DNA of 33,611 nucleotides from assembly GCA_021792555.1 (NCBI GenBank), contig JAJYUL010000040.1:1-33611 (forward strand). Direction: 5' to 3'. Shown here piece by piece: positions 25,294 to 33,611 of the stretch. The DNA is from Pseudomonadota bacterium. GTDB taxonomy: Bacteria; Pseudomonadota; Gammaproteobacteria; Steroidobacterales; Steroidobacteraceae. Position 1 is the first letter of the stretch; each line of letters begins with the position of its first letter. The notes below the pieces were generated by a model that searched no databases, was not told the DNA's origin, and saw nothing but the letters and a program-made list of their open reading frames with translations. The position numbers were made by a program, and so were the translations under genes.

Positions 25294-26772
25294 TCAGCGT
25301 ACGGGCTCGGCGACCCTGGTGCGCAGCTTGCTGTGCCGATAGCCGTAGAAACCGTACACCAGCACGCCGATGGCCGTCCACACGATCAGACGCACCCAGG
25401 TGCTGCCGGGCAGTTTGTAGATCATGAACCCGCACACCGCGGCCCCGAGGGTGCACGTGAGCCACGGCACCGGAACGCGGAACGGCCGCTCGAGATCCGG
25501 GCGCGTATAGCGCAAGACCAGCACGCCGATGCAGACCGTGACGAAAGCCATGAGGGTGCCGATCGAGACCAGCTCGCCGAGCAGATCGACCGGAAACAGC
25601 CCGCCGATCACCGCCGCACTCACGCCGGTCACGACCGTCCCGACGGACGGCGTACGGAACTTGGCGTGGATGCGTCCGAACACCGGAGGCAGGAGCCCGT
25701 CCTGCGCCATGGAGTAGAAGATGCGCGCCTGCGCGATGGTCATCACCAGCATGACCGAGGTCATGCCGAGAATCGCGCCGAGGTCGACCGGAACGCTGAA
25801 CCAGCGCAGCTGCGGATAGGTATCGAGCGCCAGCGCGATCGGCGCAGCGACGTTCAGGTGCTTGTAGTTCACCATCCCGGTGAGCACCGCCGAGACCGCC
25901 ACGTAGAGCAACGTGCAGATGACGAGGCTCGAGAGAATGCCGATCGGCATGTCGCGCTGCGGGTTCTTCGCTTCCTGCGCAGTGGTCGAGATCGCATCGA
26001 AGCCGATGTACGCGAAGAAAATCACCCCGGAGGCCGTGAACACCCCGCTCCAGCCGTACTGGTCTGGCTCTCCGGTGGGCGCCGGAATGAACGGATGCCA
26101 GTTGGCATGCTGGATGAAGCCCATGCCGAGCACGATGAACAGCACCACCACCGCGACCTTGAGGGTGACGATGACGGTATTGAACTCGGCGGATTGCTTG
26201 ATGCCGATGTAACACACCGTCGCCAGCGCGAGCACGATCAGCACCGCCGGCACGTTGAGAATGGCCCCCGAAGTCACCACCGAGAAGCTGTTGGGCGCGG
26301 CCTGCATGAACGGCGCATGCGAGAGCGCGTAGGGAAGGTGCATCCCAAAGGTCCCGAGCAGGCGCGCGACGTAACCCGACCAACCGACCGACACCGTCGC
26401 CACCGCAAACAGATACTCGAGCACCAGGTTCCAGCCGATGAACCACGCGATGCCCTCGCCGAGCGTGGCGTAGGTATACGAGTAGGCGCTGCCGGACACC
26501 GGAATCATCGCCGCGAATTCGGCGTAACACAGCCCCGCGAACGCACAGCCGATGCCGGCGATGATGAACGAGAGCACCAGCGCCGGCCCCGCATATTGCG
26601 CGGCCGCCACGCCGGTGAGCACGAAAATCCCGGTACCGATGATCCCCCCGATACCGAGCATGGTGAGCGCCGTGGCCGAAAGCGTGCGCTTGAGCTGATG
26701 CCCCTCAGCGTCCGACGCGTCCGCCGCCTCGATTTCGGCGACCGATTTTGTTGCAAAAATCTGGCTTATCAT
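25294..26772 (-). CDS. APC-superfamily amino-acid permease
   Basis: 492-residue inner-membrane transporter with about 12-13 hydrophobic helices. It belongs to the cationic-amino-acid-transporter-like (CAT/YfnA) branch. The N-terminal helix has the unwound substrate motif GIGGIIGTGIFVLTG; FAYIGFDAISTTAQEAKNPQRDMP is diagnostic for the branch, and GTLMAFVTVCIGVLVLRYTRPDLERPFRVP closes the core. It probably imports amino acids by proton symport; the substrate cannot be read from sequence. The ATG at 26772 (MISQIFATKSVAEIEA) is preferred; a start at 26817 would add 15 residues with no conserved sequence. It lies between suhB and trmJ in the same direction. Confidence 0.93.
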   Translation of the reverse strand: MISQIFATKSVAEIEAADASDAEGHQLKRTLSATALTMLGIGGIIGTGIFVLTGVAAAQYAGPALVLSFIIAGIGCAFAGLCYAEFAAMIPVSGSAYSYTYATLGEGIAWFIGWNLVLEYLFAVATVSVGWSGYVARLLGTFGMHLPYALSHAPFMQAAPNSFSVVTSGAILNVPAVLIVLALATVCYIGIKQSAEFNTVIVTLKVAVVVLFIVLGMGFIQHANWHPFIPAPTGEPDQYGWSGVFTASGVIFFAYIGFDAISTTAQEAKNPQRDMPIGILSSLVICTLLYVAVSAVLTGMVNYKHLNVAAPIALALDTYPQLRWFSVPVDLGAILGMTSVMLVMTIAQARIFYSMAQDGLLPPVFGRIHAKFRTPSVGTVVTGVSAAVIGGLFPVDLLGELVSIGTLMAFVTVCIGVLVLRYTRPDLERPFRVPVPWLTCTLGAAVCGFMIYKLPGSTWVRLIVWTAIGVLVYGFYGYRHSKLRTRVAEPVR

Positions 26773-26834
26773 TCCGGGACTGTACACAAGACGTTCCCGG
26801 ATTGCGAGCCGGCCCATCCGGCCGAAAAGGCAAC

Positions 26835-27641
26835 TCAGCGCGCGCGCAACTCCGCGGGCACGTAGGGCGCGAACAGCTCGATCAGCGCGGCGTAGACCCT
26901 CGGATTGCCGGCGACGACGTGACCGCCCTGACGGTACTCCTCGCCGCTCAGCGTGCCGATATGCCCGCCGGCCTCCTGCACCAGAAGCGTGCCGGCGGCG
27001 GTATCCCAGGGGGACAGCCCCAGCTCCCAGAAACCGTCGATGCGGCCGGCGGCGACGTACGCCAGGTCGAGGGCCGCAGCGCCCGGCCGGCGGATGCCGG
27101 CGGTGCTCTGCGTCGCCGCCTTGAGCATGGCGAAGTACGCATCCAGGTAGCGCTCGTTGGCACGAAACGGAAAGCCCGTGCCGATCAGCGCACCCTCCAG
27201 GGTGCGCTGTTTGCTCACCCGCATGCGCCGGTTATCGAGGTGTGCGCCGCCGCCCCGCGATGCCGTGAACAGCTCCTGGCGCATCGGGTCGTAGACCACG
27301 GCATGCTCGAGGCGGCCCTTGTGCTCGCAGGCGATCGACACGGCGAACACCGGAAAGCCATGCAGAAAGTTGGTCGTGCCGTCGAGCGGGTCGATGATCC
27401 AGCGGGTGTCGTTCTCGCCCTGCGCGCCGCCTTCCTCGGCGAGGATGGCGTGCTCGGGGTAGTGGCGGTGAATGATGCCGACGATCTCCGCTTCGGCCGC
27501 CCGATCCACTTCGGAGACGAAGTCGTTGCGGCCCTTCGCCGTCACCGTCAGCGACTCGAGGTTGTTCAGGCTGCGCACGATCACCTCGCCGGCGCGGCGG
27601 GCGGCGCGAACCGCGATGTTGAGCAGTGCGTGACCGGCCAC
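26835..27641 (-). CDS. suhB: Inositol-1-monophosphatase SuhB
   Basis: Mg2+-dependent phosphatase; in E. coli it also acts in rRNA antitermination complexes and RNase III-related processing. 268 residues. It starts (GTG at 27641) MAGHALLNIAVRAARRAGEVI. Metal and substrate motifs: LAEEGG, then WIIDPLDGTTNFLHGFP, then LSPWDTAAGTLLVQEAGG. All metal ligands of the family are in place. The gene begins nine bases after the secF stop codon, so it is probably the tail of the queA-tgt-yajC-secDF operon. The link between secF and suhB is common in some lineages but not in E. coli. Confidence 0.96.
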   Translation of the reverse strand: MAGHALLNIAVRAARRAGEVIVRSLNNLESLTVTAKGRNDFVSEVDRAAEAEIVGIIHRHYPEHAILAEEGGAQGENDTRWIIDPLDGTTNFLHGFPVFAVSIACEHKGRLEHAVVYDPMRQELFTASRGGGAHLDNRRMRVSKQRTLEGALIGTGFPFRANERYLDAYFAMLKAATQSTAGIRRPGAAALDLAYVAAGRIDGFWELGLSPWDTAAGTLLVQEAGGHIGTLSGEEYRQGGHVVAGNPRVYAALIELFAPYVPAELRAR

Positions 27642-27650
27642 GCGCCGTCC

Positions 27651-28586
27651 TCAGGGCAGGGAATCGACCGCGGTCTTGCGCGCGGACGGAAAGATGTGCT
27701 CGGCCGTCAGACCGCACTCGAGCGCGATCGCGCTGGAGATGTAGATCGACGAGTACGTGCCGGCGAGGATGCCGATCAGCAGCGCCGCGGAGAACCCGCG
27801 CAGCACCGGCCCGCCGAGCACGAGCAGCGCCACGACCACGATGGAGGTCACCACCTTGGTCATGATGGTTCGCGACAGCGTCTGGTTGATCGCCTGATCA
27901 AGCACGACGTTCGGCTCAAGGCGCCGGTTGCCCTCGAACCGCTCGCGGATACGGTCGAACACCACCACGGTGTCGTTCAGCGAATAGCCGATCACCGCCA
28001 GCACCGCCGCAACCACGTTCAGATCGAAGGAAACCTGGGTGAGGGCGAAAAAGCCGAGCACCAGGATCGGATCGTGCATCACCGCGAGAATGGCTCCGAG
28101 GGAGAGCCTCCAGGTGTGGAATCGCCAGGCGATGTACAGGAAGATGAACAGCAGCGTGAAGCCGAGCGCCCATGCCGCGCTCTTCTTCAATTCCGAGCCG
28201 ACCTGCGGACCGACGACCGAGAGCGACTGCACCGTCGCCCCCGGGTTCACCTGCTTCAGCGCGCCCTCCAGCCGGTCGCGCAGCTCGGCCGACGTCTGCT
28301 GCCGTTCGGGCGGCAAGCGGATGGCGATGACGCGCGAGGAGCCGACGTACTCCACCACCGCGTCATGGAACCCCGCGGCGGCGACCTGCGCGCGCACCGG
28401 CTCCAGATCCACGGATGCCGGGAAGCTCGCCTGCACCGTGACGCCGCCGGTGAAATCGATGGCCAGGTTCAGGCCGCGGGTGAACAGCAGCACGAGCGAG
28501 GCGATCATCAGCGCAATGGACAGTCCAAACCACACCTTGCGTGTGGCCATGAACTGGAAGTTGGTTTGATGGCTGAAAAATTCCAC
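27651..28586 (-). CDS. secF: Protein translocase subunit SecF
   Basis: With SecD it uses the proton gradient to drive late steps of protein export at SecYEG. 311 residues with six membrane helices. The first helix is KVWFGLSIALMIASLVLLF, then the F-T-G-G-V signature (LAIDFTGGVTVQASFP). A periplasmic P-type domain spans about 50-130. The C-terminal five-helix bundle contains GYSLNDTVVVFDRIRE, the RND-type block specific to SecF. The start is GTG at 28586 with AGGGGAAG upstream. The gap from secD is nine bases. Confidence 0.97.
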   Translation of the reverse strand: MEFFSHQTNFQFMATRKVWFGLSIALMIASLVLLFTRGLNLAIDFTGGVTVQASFPASVDLEPVRAQVAAAGFHDAVVEYVGSSRVIAIRLPPERQQTSAELRDRLEGALKQVNPGATVQSLSVVGPQVGSELKKSAAWALGFTLLFIFLYIAWRFHTWRLSLGAILAVMHDPILVLGFFALTQVSFDLNVVAAVLAVIGYSLNDTVVVFDRIRERFEGNRRLEPNVVLDQAINQTLSRTIMTKVVTSIVVVALLVLGGPVLRGFSAALLIGILAGTYSSIYISSAIALECGLTAEHIFPSARKTAVDSLP

Positions 28587-28595
28587 GTACTTCCC

Positions 28596-30470
28596 CTAGA
28601 TGTGCAGCCGGGCGATCTTGCGCCGCCCGCCGTACATGAGTGTCACCAGGGCGCGGCTGCCCATCAGCGAAGTGAACATCGAAGTCACAATGCCGAGGAC
28701 GAGCACGACGGCGAAGCCGCGGATCGCGCCGGTGCCGAAGATCCACAGCACCAGCCCGGCGATCGCGGTGGTGACGTTGGAGTCGGCGATCGCCGAGAAG
28801 GCCTTCTCGAAGCCGGCCCGAATCGCAGCTTGCGGCGAGACCCCCTTGCGCAGCTCCTCGCGGATGCGCTCATAGATGAGCACGTTCGCGTCGACCGCGA
28901 TGCCGACCGTGAGAATGATTCCGGCGATGCCCGGCAGCGACAGCGAGGCGTGCATCATAGACAGCAGCGCCGTCAGCAGCACCACGTTCGCGACCAGCAC
29001 CGCGTCGGCGACCAGGCCGAAGATCTTGTAGTAGACGGCCATGAACAGCAGCACCCCAGCCATGCCGATCACGAGCGCCATGATGCCCATGTGGATGTTC
29101 GCCGCGCCGAGGCTCGGCCCGATGACGTTCTCCGACACGGGAATGATGGGCGTCACGAACGATCCGGAGCGCAGCAGGATCGCCAGATCCTGCGCTTCTG
29201 CGAGGGTGAGGCCGGTGATCTGGAAGCGGTCGCTGAACACCCCGTCGATGGTCGCGTCGTTGATTACCTTTTCGGTCGTGACCTCGTGCGTCTGCTTCTT
29301 GCCGTCGACCTCCCGGGTCACGCTGTGCTTGGTGATCAGCACCACACCCATCGGCTTGCCGACGTTCGCCTTGGTGGTGCGCAGCATGTTCTCGCCCGCC
29401 CGGCTGTCCAGGGTCACGTTGACCGCCGGTCCTTGCGTGCTCTCGCCCACGGTGGCATTGGTCAGCTGATCGCCCGTGGCGATCACCTCGCGCTTCAGCA
29501 GCACCGGCTGGCCGTCCCAGGTGTCGGTGTAGAGCTTGTCGCCGAGCGGAACGTTGCCAGTCTGCTGGGCCTCGAGCGCGTTGTTCTCCACGTCGTTCAG
29601 GTGAAACTCCAGCGTCGCGGTCTGGCCCAGCAGGTTTTTGACCTCGGCGATGTTCTGGATGCCGGGCAACTGCACGTCGATACGGTCGTTGCCCTGCCGC
29701 TGCACGATCGGTTCGGAAACCCCGAGCTGATTGGCCCGGTTGCGCAGAATGGAGATGTTCTGCTCGATGGCGTAGTTCTCGCGCGCGCGGATCTTCTCCG
29801 CCGGCATGGTCGCCTGGATGACCGCGCCCCCGGACTGCGCGCTGGTGGTGATGGTCAGGCCGCGCAGCGGATCGGCGATCGCGCGCTTGGCTGCGGCCAG
29901 GTCTGCCTGCGGCGCGAGGGTGATCTGGATGGTGTTCGGCACCGCGCTGCCGTCGGTGGCGATGTTGGTGACGCTCGCGACCGGCACCTTCGCTTCCGCC
30001 AGCGCCCGGGACGCATCCTGCGTGTAGGTCTGCAGGATCTGGCGCACCGCGCTCCTGATGTCGACCTGGTACAGCAGATCCAGCCCGCCGCTCAAATCAA
30101 GGCCGAGCGGCATGGGTCTCAAGCCGAGGTCGCGCAGCCACGCCGGGGTGCGCGGCACGAGCGTCTTCGCCGAGATGTAGGTCTTCTGGAACTTGGCGTC
30201 GATGGCGTCGCTGCCGCGCAGCTGATCGGGCACCGACGCGAACCGCACGATCAGCCGGCCGTTCTGCACGTACGCCCTGCGGAACGGAATCTTCTGTTGC
30301 TGCAGGAAGCCGGTGATGGTGTGCATCTCGGCAGCCGTCACCGCCGAGTGGTCCGCATGCGCCAGCTGCAGAGCCGGGTCCTCGCCGAATACGTTCGGCA
30401 GCGCGAACAGCAGGCCGAGGGCCAGCACGAGCGCGATCAGGATGTACTTCCAACGGGCGTATTCGAGCAT
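28596..30470 (-). CDS. secD: Protein translocase subunit SecD
   Basis: Large partner of SecF in the SecDF export motor. 624 residues (E. coli 615). Helix 1 (WKYILIALVLALGLLFALP) is followed by a large periplasmic P1 domain (about 30-445) with LGLDLSGGLDLLYQVD and the repeat-like P1 base and head. The five-helix C-terminal domain contains GIAGIILTVGIAVDANVLIYERIREELR, the SecD signature with the proton-relay Asp. The ATG at 30470 follows the yajC stop codon by three bases. Confidence 0.98.
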   Translation of the reverse strand: MLEYARWKYILIALVLALGLLFALPNVFGEDPALQLAHADHSAVTAAEMHTITGFLQQQKIPFRRAYVQNGRLIVRFASVPDQLRGSDAIDAKFQKTYISAKTLVPRTPAWLRDLGLRPMPLGLDLSGGLDLLYQVDIRSAVRQILQTYTQDASRALAEAKVPVASVTNIATDGSAVPNTIQITLAPQADLAAAKRAIADPLRGLTITTSAQSGGAVIQATMPAEKIRARENYAIEQNISILRNRANQLGVSEPIVQRQGNDRIDVQLPGIQNIAEVKNLLGQTATLEFHLNDVENNALEAQQTGNVPLGDKLYTDTWDGQPVLLKREVIATGDQLTNATVGESTQGPAVNVTLDSRAGENMLRTTKANVGKPMGVVLITKHSVTREVDGKKQTHEVTTEKVINDATIDGVFSDRFQITGLTLAEAQDLAILLRSGSFVTPIIPVSENVIGPSLGAANIHMGIMALVIGMAGVLLFMAVYYKIFGLVADAVLVANVVLLTALLSMMHASLSLPGIAGIILTVGIAVDANVLIYERIREELRKGVSPQAAIRAGFEKAFSAIADSNVTTAIAGLVLWIFGTGAIRGFAVVLVLGIVTSMFTSLMGSRALVTLMYGGRRKIARLHI

Positions 30471-30473
30471 GGC

Positions 30474-30806
30474 TCAGGCGCTTTTCAGGGTGCCCTTGGG
30501 CATCAGGGCGCTCACTTGGACCTTCTGCACCTTCAGGCGCACGCCCTCGGCCACCTCGAGCGTGACGAAGTGCTCGCCGACCTCGCTGATGCGCCCGAGC
30601 AGCCCGCCGCTGGTGACGACCTCGTCGCCCGGGGCGAGCTTGGAGACCAGCGTCTGGTGCTCCTTGGCCTTCTTCTGTTGGGGCCGGATGAGCAGGAAGT
30701 AGAAAACGACGATGAACGCGCCCATCACCAGGAGGGGCGCAAGCTGGCTACCGCCGGCCGCCGGGGCGGCGGCAGCGGCCCAGGCCGTGGGAATCAAAGC
30801 ATTCAT
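30474..30806 (-). CDS. yajC: Sec translocase accessory protein YajC
   Basis: 110 residues, as in E. coli. A hydrophobic start (MNALIPTAWAAAAAPA) and one membrane helix (LAPLLVMGAFIVVFYFLLIRPQQKKAKEH) are followed by a small beta domain (LAPGDEVVTSGGLLGRISEV, then FVTLEVAEGVRLKVQK). The R-P-Q-Q-K-K motif after the helix is diagnostic. It is part of the SecDF-YajC complex at the inner membrane. The ATG at 30806 fits the family start; the frame is open upstream, but into the tgt gene. It lies 64 bases downstream of tgt. Confidence 0.96.
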   Translation of the reverse strand: MNALIPTAWAAAAAPAAGGSQLAPLLVMGAFIVVFYFLLIRPQQKKAKEHQTLVSKLAPGDEVVTSGGLLGRISEVGEHFVTLEVAEGVRLKVQKVQVSALMPKGTLKSA

Positions 30807-30870
30807 GTTAATGATCCTCGAGACCACCTCCAGGGCCCGAACAACCGGCCCCGGGGGCGAAGGGGCGGCA

Positions 30871-32040
<1,170 letters not shown>

Positions 32041-33105
32041 TCACCGCGCGCCGGGCGGCTGCGCCGCAGCGAGCCCGGAGGCGAGAAACATCGCGTCTCC
32101 GTAGCTGAAGAAGCGGTATTGGGCCGCCACCGCGTGCCGGTAGGCGCGCAATACCGCCTCGCGGCCGGCGAACGCGCACACCAGCATCAGCAGCGTGGAT
32201 TCGGGCAGGTGGAAGTTCGTCAGCAGAGCCTCCACGACCTGGAAGCGGAAGCCGGGGCGGATGAACAGGCGCGTCTCCCCCGACCAAGGCTCGATGCCGG
32301 CCGCGCCACGCTGCGCGGCCAGAAGCGCCGCAGATTCGAGCGCGCGCACCACCGTCGTGCCGACCGCCACGATGCGCCCCCCCCTGGAGCGTGCGCGGGT
32401 AATTGCCTCGCAGGTGCGGGCGCTGACGGTGATCCGCTCTGCGTGCATCACATGCTCATCGATGTGCTCGACGCGCACGGGCTGGAAGGTGCCGGCGCCC
32501 ACGTGCAGCGTTACGAAAGCCGTCTCGACCCCGCGCACGGCGATGGCTTCGAGTAGCGCCTGGTCGAAATGCAGGCTTGCGGTGGGTGCGGCGACAGCGC
32601 CGGGCTCACGGGCGAACACGGTCTGATAGCGCTGTCGATCCCACTCCTCCGGCGCACGTTGAATATACGGCGGCAGGGGCACCTCGCCCCAGCGGTCGAA
32701 GAACTCAAGAACCGGCCCTGGCATGCGCACCCGCCACAGGTCCGCTTCCCGCTCAAGCACCTCGAGCGAACCGCCCGCCGTGACGATCAGGAGGCCCGGG
32801 CGGATCGGCTTGCTCGCACGCAGCTGTACGAGCGCCTCGCGCTCAGCACAGGCCCGCTCGAGCAGCACCTCGACCTGCCCTCCGGACGGCTTCGTGCCGC
32901 GCAGCCGCGCCGCCACCACCCGGGTGTCGTTGAGGATGAGCAGATCCCGGGGGTCCAGCAGCTGCGGCAGGTCCCGCACCCCGCGGTCGGCCCAGGCCCC
33001 CGTCTCGCGATCGAGCGCGAGCATGCGGCTTGCCGAACGCACTTCGAGCGGGCTCTGGGCGATCCGCTCGGGGGGCAGGGGATAGGAGTAGTCACTGCGA
33101 TTCAC
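32041..33105 (-). CDS. queA: S-adenosylmethionine:tRNA ribosyltransferase-isomerase
   Basis: Builds epoxyqueuosine by moving the ribosyl group of SAM onto preQ1-34 in tRNA. 354 residues (E. coli 356). It starts MNRSDYSYPLPPERIAQSPL. Conserved blocks: ASRMLALDRETGAW, DLLILNDTRVVAARLRG, LTLHVGAGTFQPVRVE-like (FVTLHVGAGTFQPVRV) and LLTNFHLPESTLLMLVCAFAG. The GTG at 33105 best fits the family; a GTG at 33120 would add five residues. Neither has a clear ribosome-binding site. It is the first gene of the queA-tgt-yajC-secD-secF-suhB operon and is divergent from the tRNA-Leu gene. Confidence 0.96.
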   Translation of the reverse strand: MNRSDYSYPLPPERIAQSPLEVRSASRMLALDRETGAWADRGVRDLPQLLDPRDLLILNDTRVVAARLRGTKPSGGQVEVLLERACAEREALVQLRASKPIRPGLLIVTAGGSLEVLEREADLWRVRMPGPVLEFFDRWGEVPLPPYIQRAPEEWDRQRYQTVFAREPGAVAAPTASLHFDQALLEAIAVRGVETAFVTLHVGAGTFQPVRVEHIDEHVMHAERITVSARTCEAITRARSRGGRIVAVGTTVVRALESAALLAAQRGAAGIEPWSGETRLFIRPGFRFQVVEALLTNFHLPESTLLMLVCAFAGREAVLRAYRHAVAAQYRFFSYGDAMFLASGLAAAQPPGAR

Positions 33106-33146
33106 CCGCGCATGGTACACGGTGGGACCGGGCTTCCGGGCGCCCG

Positions 33147-33175
33147 TATCCAGCGCGCCGCCACCCCCGTATACT
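33147..33175 (+). promoter_or_regulatory. Promoter of the tRNA-Leu gene
   Basis: TATACT at 33170-33175 is a good -10 sequence; TATCCA at 33147-33152, 17 bases upstream, is a weak -35. Initiation would fall near 33182, about five bases before the tRNA 5' end. A GC-rich discriminator (CCCGCC) follows the -10, as in stringently controlled stable-RNA promoters. Confidence 0.55.
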
Positions 33176-33186
33176 CCCGCCTCAGT

Positions 33187-33501
33187 GCCCGAGTGGCGGA
33201 ATTGGTAGACGCAGCGGACTCAGACCAGACAACTTGAGCCCTCACGGAGAAATTCGCGAGGTGAAGCCCGTCAAACTCGGTAGAGGCCCTGAGGTTCTCG
33301 AGCTCATGCCGAGCCAAGCCCCGCAGCCCGCGGGGAAGGTGTAGAGAGCAGACGGCGGGCACCTACGGCCGCAAGGCTACGGTGAAGGCGTGCTCCAGCC
33401 CACGAACCCGGCCGGCTCTGGCCGCCGGGGCGACGAAAGTCGAAGCGGGATGAAAATCCGCCGCCCTTAAAAGCGTGTCGGTTCGACTCCGACCTCGGGC
33501 A
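33187..33501 (+). tRNA. tRNA-Leu(CAA), interrupted by a group I intron
   Basis: Two exons, 33187-33221 and 33453-33501, give an 84-nt tRNA; CCA is not encoded. The acceptor stem GCCCGAG pairs with CTCGGGC, the discriminator is A, the D arm starts GCGGAATTGG, and the T arm is GTCGG/CCGAC with loop TTCGACT. The anticodon stem GCGGA (33214-33218) pairs with TCCGC (33457-33461). Joined, the loop reads CTCAAAA, so the anticodon is CAA. The long variable arm (CGC...GCG) is right for leucine. The interruption falls after wobble base C34. Without splicing the anticodon arm cannot form, so the tRNA depends on intron removal. Confidence 0.93.
33222..33452 (+). ncRNA. Group I self-splicing intron (231 nt) in tRNA-Leu
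   Basis: Compact group I intron, most like the IC3 type found in bacterial tRNA genes. P1 is exon C32-U33-C34 plus AG with UUGAG (33234-33238). P2 is CCUC/GAGG (33240-33243, 33258-33261). P3 is CCGUC/GACGG (33268-33272, 33351-33355). J3/4 is AAA. P4 is CUCGG/CCGAG (33276-33280, 33309-33313). P5 has a GAG/CUC stem. P6a is CCCCGC/GCGGGG. P7 is GAGCA/UGCUC (33346-33350, 33391-33395). P8 is CACC/GGUG, capped by a GCAA loop. P9 is CCCGG/CCGGG. A last hairpin is CGAC-GAAA-GUCG. The intron ends in the required G (33452) before exon AAAA. No reading frame, hence no homing endonuclease, fits inside. Confidence 0.9.
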
Positions 33502-33611
33502 GACCCACCTCCTTTCGCTGGCGTTCGCTGGCCTCCACCAGCCTCCTCACAGTGCGCCAGCCGCCGGAGCGACCGCCCGAAGTTGACGGGCCGGTATCGA
33601 CCCCTATGCGG

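Noticed and set aside
33030-33362. Short open frames across the tRNA-Leu and intron on both strands
   Set aside because: They run through tRNA exon and ribozyme core helices; no start signal or protein similarity. No intron-encoded endonuclease is present.

Overview
The window is a GC-rich chromosomal segment from a gammaproteobacterium. This rests on gene order: der-bamB-yfgM-hisS-rodZ-pilF-rlmN-ndk and queA-tgt-yajC-secD-secF with suhB and trmJ are typical gammaproteobacterial neighbourhoods. A periplasmic sulfur-oxidation cassette (DsrE-like protein, solute-binding protein, DoxDA-type thiosulfate:quinone oxidoreductase) hints at use of reduced sulfur compounds. I do not name a genus; a deep-branching Xanthomonadales/Nevskiales/Acidiferrobacter-like lineage is only a guess.

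Layout. 1-1501 (minus): 5' end of tadA and all of xseA. 1523-5260 (plus): guaB, guaA and a small membrane-protein gene (GMP synthesis from IMP), with a guaB promoter that predicts a leaderless mRNA. 5292-6394 (minus): a small SemiSWEET/YgjV-like membrane protein and a HAD phosphatase. 6640-7088 (minus): decayed 3' part of a hipA-type toxin gene. 7129-9248 (minus): a double SRPBCC-domain protein, its ArsR regulator with a probable operator, and tag (3-methyladenine glycosylase). 9387-10652 (plus): a perfect inverted repeat and a glutaryl-CoA dehydrogenase gene.

10674-20574 (minus): a long housekeeping run read as iscS (fused to an IscU-like tail), iscA, ndk, rlmN, pilF, rodZ, hisS, yfgM, bamB, der. 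Several of these genes touch or overlap, so they are probably co-transcribed in blocks. 20798-23532 (plus): the sulfur cassette, three tightly spaced genes for exported or membrane proteins. 23554-30806 and 30871-33105 (minus): an outer-membrane barrel, trmJ, an amino-acid permease, suhB, secF, secD, yajC, tgt, queA.

33187-33501 (plus): a tRNA-Leu(CAA) gene whose anticodon loop is interrupted after the wobble base by a 231-nt group I intron. All core helices (P1, P3-P9) can be drawn. The splice-site pair in P1 is C-G instead of the usual U.G. This intron, the sulfur cassette and the IscS-IscU-like fusion are the most interesting items. There are no CRISPR arrays, rRNAs or intact insertion sequences.
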